64,000 nucleotides of DNA, from contig BDSI01000033.1 of the NCBI GenBank assembly GCA_003117195.1, positions 310,001 through 374,000 of the forward strand, in the 5' to 3' direction. Shown in pieces: positions 22,083 through 34,396 of the stretch. Source of the DNA: Eudorina sp. 2006-703-Eu-15 (Eukaryota; Chlorophyta; Chlorophyceae; Chlamydomonadales; Volvocaceae). Position numbers and translations under genes: made by a program. Positions within the stretch are counted from its first letter, which is position 1. Every line of letters begins with the position of its first letter. The notes under the pieces were generated by a model. That model was not told where the DNA came from. It saw only the letters and a program-made list of their open reading frames with translations, and ran no database searches.

Positions 22083-25000
22083 CCTCCGGGGCTGCGACGG
22101 CGGCGGCGGCGGCGCCACCTCCGTCAGCCTTCTCAGAGCGGCGGCGGACGAATCCGCGGCGGGCGGCGGCGCCGCCGCCGCCGCGTGCCCGCCGCCGCAG
22201 CAGCAGCACCCCCGTGCCGTATTCGTGAAGTCCGTCGCCATCCCGCAAGTCCTGTCGGGTACCCCCGGGGGAGGGGCAGGGGGATGGGGGGGGCTCGAGG
22301 GCCGGCAGCGCGACGGCGCGCCGCAGCGCTGCCTGGTGTGGGAGGCCGCGGCGGTGGCGGCCGGCGCCGCGGGGCCTGTGGATCTGCCGTACAGCAGTCC
22401 GGTATATCTGTCCAGGCTGCAAGAGGGGGAGCTGCTGCTCGCCAGCACCCAGGGGGGTGCAGTGGCTGCAGGCGGGACCGGCGCTGAGCTGCCGCCCGCG
22501 ACGGCGGCGGCGGCGGCGGCGACACCGGCCGCGGGGCAAACAGCCGCGGCGGTGCCGGGGCAGGGCGGCCGCGGCAGCAGCAGCAGCGGTGGCAGTGTGG
22601 ACAGGCCGGACAAGCGCACCAACAGCATCGAGCCGCCGCCGGCGATCCTGGCGGGCTGGGTGGACAATCGCGACGCCGCGGCCCTGGGGGTGTCTGTGGG
22701 CCAACTCAACATCAACCCGGAGGAGCTGGTCGTGAAGCAGGAGATTGGGCGGGGCGGCTTCGGATGCGTGTATGTGAGTGCGTGTATGTGTGTTATCAAA
22801 GAGAAAAGCTGAGCCGCGAATAAGCAGACCCGTGTATGTGTGTGTGTGTGTGTTTAAGAGAGCTGAGCCGCGAGAACTGAGCCGTGTCTGCGAGGGGGAC
22901 GGGGGGTGGGGAGGTGGGATTGCGTGAGAGTGCATCAGGGCTTAAATGGGAGGGCGCCAGGCCGCAAGTCGCCGTTGGTAGGGCGCCGGGGAGGGAGGGG
23001 GAGGTTTACAGGTGCTGGTGGGCTTATTGAATCTGCGCTGCTGCCAGAGCCCCTTATCCGCCTCCTCGTCCCCCCCCCCGCCTGCCTCCCTCCGCTCCCT
23101 CTATCCCAACTCCCTCTGCCACGTCCCTCTTCCTCCCCCGCCTCCCCCGCCTCTCCCTCCCCCCCCCGCCCCTCAGTCCGGCAGCTACCGCGGTCGCTCC
23201 GTGGCCATCAAGATGCTGCTGGGCGCCAACACGGCGGGGGCGGAGCTGTCGGCGCTGAGGCTCGAGGTGTCCATACTCAGCCGCGCCAAGCACCCCAACA
23301 TCGTACGGATCTACGGCTGCAACCTGACGGCGGCGCAGGCAAGCAAGGGCCGGGGCGAGGGGGGGAGGAGGCGCCGAGGGGGGGGGGCGCCGAGGAGGGG
23401 GGAGGCGCCGGGGGGGAAGGCGCCGAGGAGGGGGAGGCGCCGAGGGGGGGAGGCGCCGAGGAGGGGGGAGGCGCCGAGGAGGGGGGAAAGGCGCCGAGGA
23501 GGGGGGAGGCGCCGAGGAGGGGGAAAGGCGCCGAGGAGGGGGGGCGCCGAGGAGGGGGAAAGGCGCCGAGGAGGGGGGGGCGCCGAGGGGGGGGGGGAAA
23601 GGCGCCGAGGAGGGGGAGGCGCCGAGGAGGGGGAAAGGCGCCGAGGAGGGGGGGGTGCCGAGGAGGGGGAAAGGCGCCGAGGAGGGGGGGGCGCCGAGGG
23701 GGGGGGAAGGCGCAGAGGGGGGGCCGCCGAGGAGGGGGGAGGCGGAAGCCTCCCTCCACCGGTTTGTGGTGGACGTGACTGCATGGCTGTTGGTTCATTA
23801 AGGGACCCTTGGACCTGGATCCTGGATCCCGGCGGGATCTGGGATCGTGGACCTGGATCCTGGATCTTGTCCGCAGTGCATCGGGTCGGGTCCAGGCGGT
23901 GCCTGCTCTGGTCGTCTCCATGCCTCTCCCCGCGTCCCCGCCTGCTACCGGTAGGACCAATAAACGGGCTGATCCTCCCGCCCCACCTGCTCCTCATCCT
24001 CGCCGCCACCGCCACCGTCGCGGGCACCGTTCCCCTCTGCATGCACTGTGCCCCAAAAGTCCCCTCTGTCAAGCTGTGCCCAAGGGTCCCCCCTCCTCCC
24101 TCCTCCCGCCCTGCACAGCCCTTCATCGTGCAGGAGCTGCTGCTGTGCAACCTGCACGACTACATCTACCACCACCGGTCTGACACCCGGGCCCTGGTGG
24201 TGGTACGACTGGCTCGCGACATCGCCTCCGCTCTGTCGTACCTGCACCCCTCCGTGAGCGCCCAGAGGGGGATGGGGTGGGGCGGGATGGGGTGGGGCGG
24301 GGTGGGGCGGGGTTAGGGGAGGACGGGGGGAGAGGAGGACGGGGGGAGGGAGGACGGGGGGAGGGGAGGTCAGGTGCCGCAGCGCTGTCCCCGTGAGCAA
24401 GGAGACGTGCTCTGCTGCGTTATGCTGTGCCCCGCCCCCGCCCGGCCCCGCCCCGCCCCGCCCCGCCCCGGCAGGTGCTCCATCGCGACCTGAAGCCCAG
24501 CAACGTGCTGCTGACCAAGGCGGGCACCCCCAAACTGGCAGGTGGGGGGGGGGACAGCCGGGGCCAGCAGCCCCAGCCGCGAGGACGGCGGGAGTACGGC
24601 AGGGTTGCTGCCGTACGGGCACCGGAATGGTTGCCGCCTGGTGAGAAGTCCTGATCGGGTGCGGCGGCTGCGGGCGCTGATCCTGACCCCAGGGGTGTCC
24701 GTGCTGTTGCCCGCAACCCCCTCCCTCCCGCCAGACTTTGGGCTGGCGCGCTGGAAGCTGAGGACGCTGCTCTCGACGAGGTCTGTGGAGGCCGGCTCCG
24801 TGCCGTACCTGGCGCCGGTGAGGGAGTTGTGACACCGTCCCATGGGTCGGGTGCTGGTGCCGGGCAGGCGGTGCAGCCCTGGGGTGGTGCGGCCCTGGGA
24901 CCCCGGGTTTTTATAATTCCCCGTGGGCCGGGGGCCGGGGGCCGGGGGCCGGGGGCCGGGGGCCGGGGGCCGGGGCCGGGGGCCGGGGGCCGGGGGCCGG

Positions 25001-26590
25001 GGGCCGGGGGCCGGGGGCCGGGGGCCGGGGGCCGGGGCCGGGGGCCGGGGCCGGGGGCCGGGGGGGGGGGGGCCGGGGGCCGGGGGCCGGGGGCCGGGGC
25101 CGGGGGCCGGGGGCCGGGGCCGGGGGCCGGGGCCGGGGGCCGGGGGCGGGGGCGGGGGCCGGGGCCGGGGGCCGGGGCCGGGGGCCGGGGGCCGGGGCCG
25201 GGGGCCGGGGGCGCATCCTGCCCGTTGCACAATCCGTTTTCGCTGCAGGTCCTGTGTCCCGTTCGAACTTCCACTTCACACGGGTGCCGGGTGGGTCCGC
25301 CGGTGATCCCCTCCGCGGCGGCACGGCGGGCCGAACCCACGCCGCCTCCAATGTCGGCCGCCGGTCCCCGCCCCCGGGGTCTGACCGTCCTCCCATTCCC
25401 CCCCGATGTCTTATACCCCTTTCTCCCCCCCGCCCCAGGAGTGCTTCGATCCGGACAACTGCCGCCTCAGCGACCGGTGGGTCCCCTCGAAGGGGGCCGG
25501 TGGCGGGAGTCCCCCGGGGGCCCCCTGAAAGAATTACTGTGTGTAACAGATAACTGAGCCGCGAGAAGTTACTGTGTGTGGGGGCGGGGACTCAAAAACG
25601 GGCCGGGGCCGGTGATTCCCCTCGAACAGTGACAGTGGGGACGACTGGGGGCGAAGGGGGCTGTCGACGGCAACGGCACCTGGGCCGTTGGTCTTTTGAC
25701 GCTGGTCGCGTCGGGGCCCCCACCCTCGGCCCCCAATCTGCAGGTCAGCAGGAAGGCAGCTTGCCCCGTGGGGCACGTTTTATCGCCACCCTTGGCTTTT
25801 CGTCTATACTGGCTGCTGATGTTGCTGCCGTGTCACTTTTGGCGTTGCCGCCACGTCTTGACAGGCACCGCGGGTGCCCCTCCACGGCCCCTCCGGCCCC
25901 CTCCCCCTGCCCTCCCCTCCCCTGCCCGCGCCCTCCCTGGACAGGATCGACATCTACAGCCTGGGCGTCCTGATGAACGAGATGATGACGCGGTGTCCCC
26001 CCTGGAGGGGACTGAGCACCCTGGAGGTGGCCCGGGAGGTGATGATGCAGGTGGGGCGACCTCGCGGGGGGGGGGAGGGGCGGGGCGGGCTGGTGGAGGG
26101 GAGGGGCGGCGGAGCGCAGTGAGGGGTTAAATTGAAAAAAGAAATGAGGCAGTGAGGGGTGGCAGAGGGCAGTGAGGGACACCGAGGCCTTCATCCGTCG
26201 GCAATCCCATGGCTTCAGCATTCCCGGTGGTTGTATTAAAGTACGTTGATACTAATAGATAATATCGCCTGACATGATAAAATATCTGTTTCTGTCGTGT
26301 TGTGGATGGCACCGCGGTTCCGCCGGCCAACCACCAACCACCAACCGAGGTGGCACCCCAGCGCCGCCTCACCGCGCCGACCGCCGCTTCGCCCGCACTG
26401 CGGCTTGGTGCCGTACTGTACGGCGCAGGGACATCGACCCGCATCGCCGCCGCCCGGAGGTGCCTTCCCCGAGCGGCTGCTCAACCTGGTCGGGGCGTGC
26501 TGGGCGCAGCAACCGACCTCGCGGCCCTCCGCCGCCGCCGTGCACCGGGAGCTGTCGGAGATGTACGAGCAGCTCAAGGCCGCGGCTTGA
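21213..26590 (+). CDS. Protein kinase 2, tandem paralogue of kinase 1
   Basis: Exon-for-exon match to kinase 1: 21228-21399 (start could be 21213 or 21189), 21516-22773, 23177-23338, 24119-24253, 24475-24541, 24735-24817, 25439-25476, 25945-26050, 26429-26590. Kinase motifs are intact: IGRGGFGCVY, VAIKML, HRDLKPSN, DFG, YLAPE, RIDIYSLGVLMNEMMTR. Intron 1 is 116 bp, the same as in copy 1, but ends in AAG. The GC donor after exon 3 is conserved. Two oddities: the Met of MGLCIS is a CTT codon here, so translation must start upstream with a hydrophobic leader; and exon 2 needs a change from one frame to another between about 21,975 and 22,140, around a (GGC)n tract. A 50-bp intron at 22078-22127 would fit arithmetically; an indel is equally possible. 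Very likely a real gene, but possibly decaying. Confidence 0.84.
23350..23750 (+). repeat. G-rich minisatellite in kinase 2 intron 3
   Basis: About 400 bp of repeated units such as GGCGCCGAGGAGGGGGAAA, varying in G-run length, inside the GC-donor intron. The corresponding kinase 1 intron has only a short G-rich stretch, so the array expanded after duplication. Runs of five or more G make G-quadruplex formation on the coding strand likely (inference). Confidence 0.9.
24918..25213 (+). repeat. GGGGCC/GGGGGCC array in kinase 2 intron 6
   Basis: About 300 bp made almost only of GGGGCC and GGGGGCC units, in the intron between the DFG exon and the APE exon. The kinase 1 intron at the same position lacks it. 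Confidence 0.92.
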
Positions 26591-29500
26591 GCTGCTCGGG
26601 CCTCGGGGCCGAAGATTTGAAGGCAGCGGGGCGCCTCCGGGCCGCTGTGGATCCCGGCAAGCAAGGTGACCCGGCCCCCCCCGCGGGGCGCCTCCCGGCT
26701 GGGGGTTCAACCTCGCGGTGGGATACGCCTGTTGAGAGGGGTCGGACAGGCAGCTGACGAATGTTAAAAGATGAAAACCTCAAAGTGTGGAAAACTCAAA
26801 TGTGGAAAGCATGAAGAATCTTCATTGAAGATGGTGGCTCGAAGCTCGAAGCTCAAAGACCGGACCGGGGGATGGGAGGGTGGCGCGACGGGGCGGGGCG
26901 TACGCTGTCCGGGCGAGGGAGGGGGCGAGGGAGGGAGGGGGCGAGGGGGGAGGGAGGGAGGTGTTTAGATGGACATGGTGACTGACAAGGGGGCGGGCAG
27001 GCCGACGAGACTGCAGGGCGGGTAGGTGGGCAGGCTGGCAAGTGCGGCCGCGCCCAGCGGTTGTGGGTGACAACGCAGCGGGCGCCCCAGGTGTGATGTG
27101 ACGGCCGCCGCCCTCGACAAAAGGAGGGGGGTGGGGGGATAAGGGGGTGGACCCGGAGGCGGGCGTGCAAGTATAACACCTCGTGGGCCGAGAACTTGCG
27201 GAGGGGACCGAGGACGGGGGCTAGTGACACGGAGGGGAGGGGGTGCGGACGTGGGTCTCATCAGCCGTCCGCTATCTGAACATATCAGCTTCTACTTATT
27301 TCGTCGGAGTCAACGCTTCGCCGTCTTCGTCAATGTCTACATCGGCGGTTATCGGTTTGTTGCACTTTTGCGGTTTCGCTGTCATTATTGACAAAAAGGG
27401 GTGCGGACGGGCATTGTGTTTGGCCGGGAGGTTGGCGGGCAGCGGAGCTGTGGATGCGGGTGGGTTGGTGGGTGGGCTGGTAGGTGGGTAGGAAGGTAGG
27501 TAGGTGGGTGGGTGAGTGGGTTGGGATGAGGGCAGAGGTTGTATACCTTTGAAGTAGTAATACCGTTACAGTGCGGATAGGCTTCCGGGCCCTGTCTTAG
27601 GGTTTGTGACCCAGATCCTTTGGGGGCGGGGAAGGAGTAACCACGTATTTTGGAGGGGGGTCCTGGCGGACGACATTGAACGGCGCTGACTGACGGCCCG
27701 GGCAGGAGTCCGCGGACGTCCTGACTGGAACGCTGGAAGTGACCATTCAGGGATCTCCCGCGATGTGACGGCGGGGCGGTGCAGTCCACCAGCGGGGTTG
27801 ATAAGGCCAGGGGGGTCATGCGGGCAGGTAGCAGGTAGAGCAAGGTAGCAGGTGTAGCAGGTAGCAGGGTAACTTTGCGAGCAGGGCGTCTTTGCACTTC
27901 GCATCTCGCGTGCGACCCCCCTGCTTTGCCCAGTCGAGCTTTCCTTTATGGCTCTTCGACAGCCTTGGTCCGTTTTTTTTCCGAGCGCCGAAATGTGTGG
28001 TGGGCAAGGCCAGGCAGCAGTCCCCTGTGCCGCCCGCCATCCGCGCTGTCCTGTTCGCAGCCGACAAAACCCTAGAACCCCCTTTGGACGATTCGTCGTC
28101 GGCGGTGTCCGCCCCCGCCCGGCACTGTCGCGGGTGGCAGCTTTTATGTTCTTCAGCGGTTCCGCTGTCCGATGGATGACAGGCAGGGGGCCGCTAGGAC
28201 TGAGGGAGTGCAGTGCCTAGTTCCGACTTTTTCCCTACCCGTTGCTGTGTATACATGGATCACGATAAAGACTCCTCCATACGTCGGCTGCGAACGTGTA
28301 TGTGTGGGTGTGTGAAGCGAGAGCTGTACGGTTACGTTTCTGTGACCGCGGGGGTTGTGTGTGGCGGCTCAACGGTGTGGCCAGTCGTACGACTGCGCCA
28401 CTGAGGAACAAGGAGCAGGAGGCGATGCGGTGTAGTGCAAGTAAAAGGATGAGTACGGAGGATAGTACGTGGTGGACCTCACAGGCGCGGAGGGATGGGG
28501 GACGGACTGCGCCACTGAGGACGGACGGGCGGCAGAAGAGCCCCGCGTGTTGGGTTGTAAGGGTAAGAATCACTGGCGTTGCATCTGCTGCAGCACCACC
28601 GCTGCTGGGTCTTGTTTGACGGGTGGAAGAGCCTGGCTGGGCTGAGCTGTGCAAGTTGAAAATGTGCACGTTTTCAAAGCCCACCCGCCACGATGCACAT
28701 TGGAGCCTTGCAGATCATGAAGTGACCCCGCCTTGGTGGGGGTGGTGGTTCGCTAATAGGGGCGCCATGGTGGCTAACTCCCCCTGAGCGGGCTTTATCC
28801 CTTGCCATGGTTGGTTCTCAGGAACGGGGTGGTTCCCTGGTAGTGTGGGCCCGGGGAGTGTTTCGGTGCACTTGGGGAGCCTGTCCGGAGCGCCATGGTG
28901 GCGTTACTTCATTTAGGCAGTGTATGGTGAGGAAGCCTCGGCTGTCGCCGGGGCTGTCACCGATGACCCGCGGGGTCCGCTGTAACATCCTAATAATAGA
29001 TCATGGCGGTTTTCTTTTTGCGGTGTGTGGTGCGGAGGCTATCTAGTATCTACGGCTGTCACCGATGACCCGCGGGGTCCACTGTAACGTCATCGACAAT
29101 CGACATCAACGGTGACTGGGGCGGTCAGCCTTTGTGATTCGACGGAGCGCGGGTGGGGTCAGGTGTGTGGGTGAGAGGTGCCGTACTAAGCCGCACAGGT
29201 TGTCGTACTTTACCGGCATCCATGCGCCGGCAGCAAGGCGATACAGTACACGCTCCCGGAACACTCTCTCTCCCCCCTCCCCACCCCCCGGGGCGGCTGC
29301 TGCCCTGTTCCCTCGCATGCTCGCGGGGGGACCCCGAGTACGAAGTGGTGGGAAGAAAGAATGTCGACCTGGTGAGGGGTGGGGGCTGCGCACCTCACAG
29401 CGCACACGGCCCCTCCGCCCTACTGCTCAACCCCCCTTCCCCCCCTCTATCTCTGTCTCTCTCTCTCCCTCTCCCCTTTTTGTCTCTCCCCCTTTTTTCT

Positions 29501-29940
29501 CTCGCCCCGCCCCCGCCCCCCCCATACACGTGAACACTGTCCCGCCGTCCGGCGCCCACCTCGCAGCTGGTGGCCGCGTGCCCATCGCATCCCCCCCCAA
29601 TGTTGGTACCACCGTGTAAGTCACCGATCGGTTCCCTGCTCCGGCAGTCAGCGCCGTTCCTGCCCCTCCACCACCTCACTGCACTCCTCCCCTCCGGGGT
29701 TTCGCCCCCCTAGCACACCACACCACACCACACCACACCACACCACACCACACCACACCACACCACACCACACCACACCACACCACACCACACCACACCA
29801 CACCTCACACACATCACATGCATCGCAGGGATCCGGGAGCCCACTGCCCCGTGTGTGAGCACCCCGACTCTCGCCACTGACCCGAGGGTCATTACCGACC
29901 CAAGGGTCGGCGCTGATCCGCCGACCGTCCGCCCCGTCTG
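26591..29940. other. Intergenic region between kinase 2 and LRRC9 3' ends
   Basis: Convergent 3' ends. No gene is recognised. It holds a lower-GC patch at 27,250-27,400, CAGGTAG-type tandem repeats at 27,820-27,870, two copies of a GACCCGCGGGGTCC-containing repeat at 28,950-28,990 and 29,050-29,091, and a (CCACA)n array at 29,711-29,803. Short open frames show no domain. Confidence 0.55.
29711..29803. repeat. (CCACA)n pentanucleotide array
   Basis: About 18 perfect CCACA units just downstream of the LRRC9 stop codon (LRRC9 is on the minus strand), in its presumed 3' UTR or flank. Confidence 0.95.
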
Positions 29941-32900
29941 TCATTTGTAGCCGGCCTGCGGTCGGCCTGGCGCCGCGCCGGGTCCCTTCCGCAGCGGAGA
30001 CGAGCCGGCCATAGGCGAGGCACCCGTGCCCCGCCCCGCCAGCGACAGACCCGCGGCCGCGGCGGCAGCGCCGGACATGCCCATGCCCGCGCCGCGCCCG
30101 CCCACGCCTCTGTTGCCCTGCGGAGAGACGATTCGCGGGCAGAGGAAGAGGAGCAGGGTGTGGCACGCAACGAAGCCCAGTGCAGAGGAGGGAAAGGGGG
30201 GAGCCATTGGTGGAGAGGGGCACTTTCCACCTGCCACACGCGCCCAAGGTTCGGGTGTCCGGGTGATGTATGGCACAGGGAGTCACGCCATTCTCGGTCA
30301 AATCAAGGCAAGGCAAGAGACATCCGCGGGTGACCCATGGGACGGCGGCCAGGCAGTACACCTCACGCAAAAAATACGCAATCACAAACCCGCATCTACA
30401 CCCACACCCTCATTAGTACGTTCAACACACAAACACACGAACTGCTTCTCGCGGCTCAGTTTTTCATACACGCCCGGATGAAGCACCCGAGCTCCTCGTA
30501 AAAGACACACACGCACGCGAGCGAGCGCGAGAGGGGATCCGCTAGGGCCCAGCGCATTTCACCGAGGCCTCCCCCTCCCGTTGCGGACCCAGATCAGATT
30601 ATAGCGGATCGTGGCTGCGGACCCAGATCAGATCGTGGCTGCGGACCCAGATCAGATTATAGGGGATCGTGGCTGCGGACCCAGATCAGATCGTGGCTGC
30701 GGACCCAGATCAGATCGTGACCGCGGCCGCAGCGTGAGTGACAGCAACGGCCTGGCTCACCCGCGCCCGCCCACCTACCTGCACTCCGTTGACCATGCCC
30801 GGCCACACAGCACCTCCCCCGGCTCCCCCAGCTCCCCCCGGGGCGCCCACGCCTGCGCTGATGCCCACGCCCTCCAGCCCGAACGACGCCGGCCCGGTGA
30901 GCACCAGAGTGTTGGACTGGATGGAGGGCACTGAGCCCGCGGGCACGGGGCCGGCTGCTGCGGGCGGGTAGCCCGGGGCGGGGGAGCTTGAAACACCTGC
31001 GGCGGCGGAAGGGGGGGGGGCCAGGAGCGGTGGATTTGGCGGTGGGGATGTGCGCGGCAGAGCAGGGGTGAGCGCGGGGTTGCTGTCGTGCGGCTCTCAA
31101 GCACAATCACGTGCGCAAAGCGCAGTTTGTCAGCATATTCCCTCAATATGGCAGTTGGAACAACGATACCATTGATTTTCTACAGTAGGAAATCTCGAGG
31201 CAGGACAGTTGACAAAATGCCGGAATATGCTCGTACAGCAAAACAACTGTCACGCAGACCACTCATGACAGCCTTTCTTTTCAGTTCAACAGATACACCG
31301 ACGATCAGACATTGTGCATTTGTGGTTGTTTAACGACACCCGGCCTCGTCACTTCGGACTGCCTTGACCAGGACGACCAACCGTCTCGGCGTAGCTAGAA
31401 TGTAGAAACTCAATTCAGACCCAAGCTCTCTGAGAGTATCGAGCAATAATGATCAAAATTTTCACTATAGCGAAAGTAAACTTTATTGGATTTCTCTGTT
31501 GACCGAGGTTCTTGTCGCGTTGCCGCGGCCAAACGCTGTGCGATCGCGCGCCGCCCACCAGCCATAGCGAAGCGAGCAAGGAGGACATACATGTGCCCAA
31601 AATCAAATTCCAAAGAATGCAAAAAGCGATGCGGCTTTTCCCTTTCTCGTCGCGGCGTCAACCTTCCTGTTGACAGCCTCAGAAAGCCCTGCCGCCACAT
31701 CAACAAGCTGAAACTTTCAGCTCTAGCGAACGACCGCGATGTTGACCACCACCAAGCTCACGACACACCCTCCACGCGCGATCCACACTCGGACTCCTTC
31801 CGTGTCCTCGGTGGCCGTTTGGGGACCTCGCCCCAACTGAGCTACTCCCCCTCGCACTCGCCCCGTGGTGGTGTGAAGAACCGAAGTGCCCACCGCACGC
31901 CCTAAAAAACCGCGTGTGGCGTCCCCACGAACCCCCGCGACCCACCAATCCCCCCAACTCCGCGGGTCACAACAGCCACAGACAGGCAATGCGGTGCGTG
32001 CGAAACCTGCAGCACCACAGCCCGCGCGCGGCCCTGTCCCCGCCGGTGCCGCCTCCGATTCCCGCCACCGAATATCGACCCCACTCGGACCGCTCGGACC
32101 GCTCATCCGACCGTCTCGAAACCGTCTTGTACGGCACGCTGCAGCCGACAGCAGACCGGTGTCATGTGGGGTCGGGGCCGCCGTGGCAGTGCCGTGCCGT
32201 GCTGTGCTGTGCTGTGCCGTTGCTGACCTACCACCTCCCCTTATGTTCCGTATGCCCTCTCACCCTCCCATGTATGCATGTATGTATGCAGTCCCTGTAC
32301 AGCCAATGCACATGGCAATGCGGTATTATGCAGACTGCGTCGGGCGGTCTTCTTCGCTGGACACACACAACCCGCACACACACACAATGTCTTTGCTTCT
32401 GCTTTATCGCATGTCGCCCCTCTTTTCTATATACACGTCCCCGGCCTGTCGGCAATGCGCAGCCCACGGCCTCACTCGTCCGCGTGCGCAATTAGGGTCC
32501 TCGCAAGTCGTGTCTCTCGGTTTATTTTAACACACATGCACCCATGCACCTGCCTAGGGTCCTCGCAAGTCGTGTCTCTCGGTTTATTTTAACACATGCA
32601 CCCATGCACCTGCCTTGCTACCGACAAACTCAATCACCCACTCACATGCACACATACAGGCTTCTCATAAACACATGTAGGCGGGTTGCTTTTTCTGAAC
32701 ACATATAGGCAGCGGACCCGCACCAGGTGATACGGCAGTCCTCCGCGACGCAGCGACACCAAAAACGCGCCAAATCGACAGCGCTCTTCCGACACCGCAG
32801 CCTTTTATTACTGTCTGGGTCGGGCCTTATATATCATATACGCGCACGGGCAACTATTTGTGGGCAGTCCTCTGCCCCTTGCAAGTCACGCACAACCGTT

Positions 32901-34364
32901 CTGCCCGCCTGAGAACACACACACACTAGTTTTACCGCACCAAGCAGGGACGCGCCTCCGAAACGCTCCCTGGGTGCTGCAAGGACTTGAGGAGGTTGAA
33001 CAGCGGACTGCGAGGCGCAGACCGCCCGGGATGGGCCTTCGCCCACTCCCTTGAGGGGGCACAGCGGTCACCGATCCTCGGGGATCGGGCACGCGCCCTT
33101 GGTTGAGAGCGCGGGGACAGAGGCCCCTTACGCCCCTTTTCCCCGTATCCGGGGGAAAGTGCTTCGGCGGTCTCCCGTATGGGGCGGGTTAGCGCCCCCG
33201 GCCAGTGTCGGCCCGGCAGATATGTAACGATTCACACATGTACACACACACACATGTACACACACACACATGTACACACACACACGCGGACATACCTATT
33301 TCCCAACCCCGCTGCCCGGGGGACAGTGCCAGGAGCAACAACAGCTACTACAGGAAGGGTAACGAGGTCGACTCGACAGCGATGCCCCAGCCCCAGCAAT
33401 TCCTCCCATGGTGTCACCCCCACCCCCCACCCACGCGCTTTTGTACCCGTCACCGGAGCTGTTGCTGTGCGAGAAACCTATCCGCCGGTATCGCTGCCTC
33501 ACGGACGGACGGACGGACGGACGGACGGACGGGCGCGAATCTGTCCCTCGAGCTCATCCCGCCACACGCCATCGCCATCACGTGCACCGCGTGCTGCGCT
33601 GCACCCCGCCCCGCCTCCCCGGCCTCCACGCACCAGGGGCCCCCCGACCCCGCCTCACAGCTCCCGGGTCCCCGGCCGGGGCGGTGCACGCACATATATA
33701 GTACGGGCCGTACCTGAAAAGTCAATATTAGTCATCTTGATGGGCTGCTTGCCGCCGGGCCCGATCGCGAGCCCCGCGCCCGCCGCCGGCCCAACGCCGC
33801 CGCCGCCCTGCGCCGCCACCAAGGCCGCCAGCATGGCCTCCGTGGCGCCCCCCGGGTTGGCCCCGCCCGGCATGAGCGGCATGAAGGTGGGTCCTCCGCC
33901 GCCGGGGGGCACCGCCGACACTGTGATGGCCGCCTGGCCCCCGGGCGTGAACAGCTGCTCCGCGTAATCGCGCTCCTCGCTGGTAACCACCTGCAACCAC
34001 CAACCATCAACCACCACCAACCACTCATACATCGGGCAGGCGGAAATTGATGGATGGGCGGGAGCCCCACCCCACCCGGTCTCCCTGCCACCTACGCCTT
34101 ATGTGTCTCGTGGCACACGTGGTTTTGGGTTCTGGTTTTGGTTGACACATAGCCGGATTACCGTACTCGCCGGCCCCCATCCCTCCACACACGCACACAC
34201 ACACACACACACATACACACACACGCCGTTCACCTCTGATCGATAACGGTTGTCGGTGATTCGGGTGCCGGGTGCCATCTACCTACATCGCCTGTACCGT
34301 ATTGCCTGTTAAGCTGGACTTAGCTTTTCGCTGCTCAGTTTGTTGTTATACACACGCACACCCC

Positions 34365-34396
<32 letters not shown>

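Noticed and set aside
23012..24316. Continuous plus-strand frame through kinase 2 intron 3
   Set aside because: The frame stays open only because the G-rich repeat lacks stops; the GC donor and the acceptor at 24118 give an exact match to kinase 1.
24918..25557. Gly/Ala/Arg and Pro/Gly/Ala-Pro frames through the GGGGCC array
   Set aside because: Dipeptide repeats from a microsatellite inside an intron; no start context or domain. Repeat-associated translation cannot be judged from sequence.
17664..29046. Shared peptide-like string TRGVRCNI in two open frames
   Set aside because: It is the translation of the dispersed GACCCGCGGGGTCC repeat, not a protein domain.
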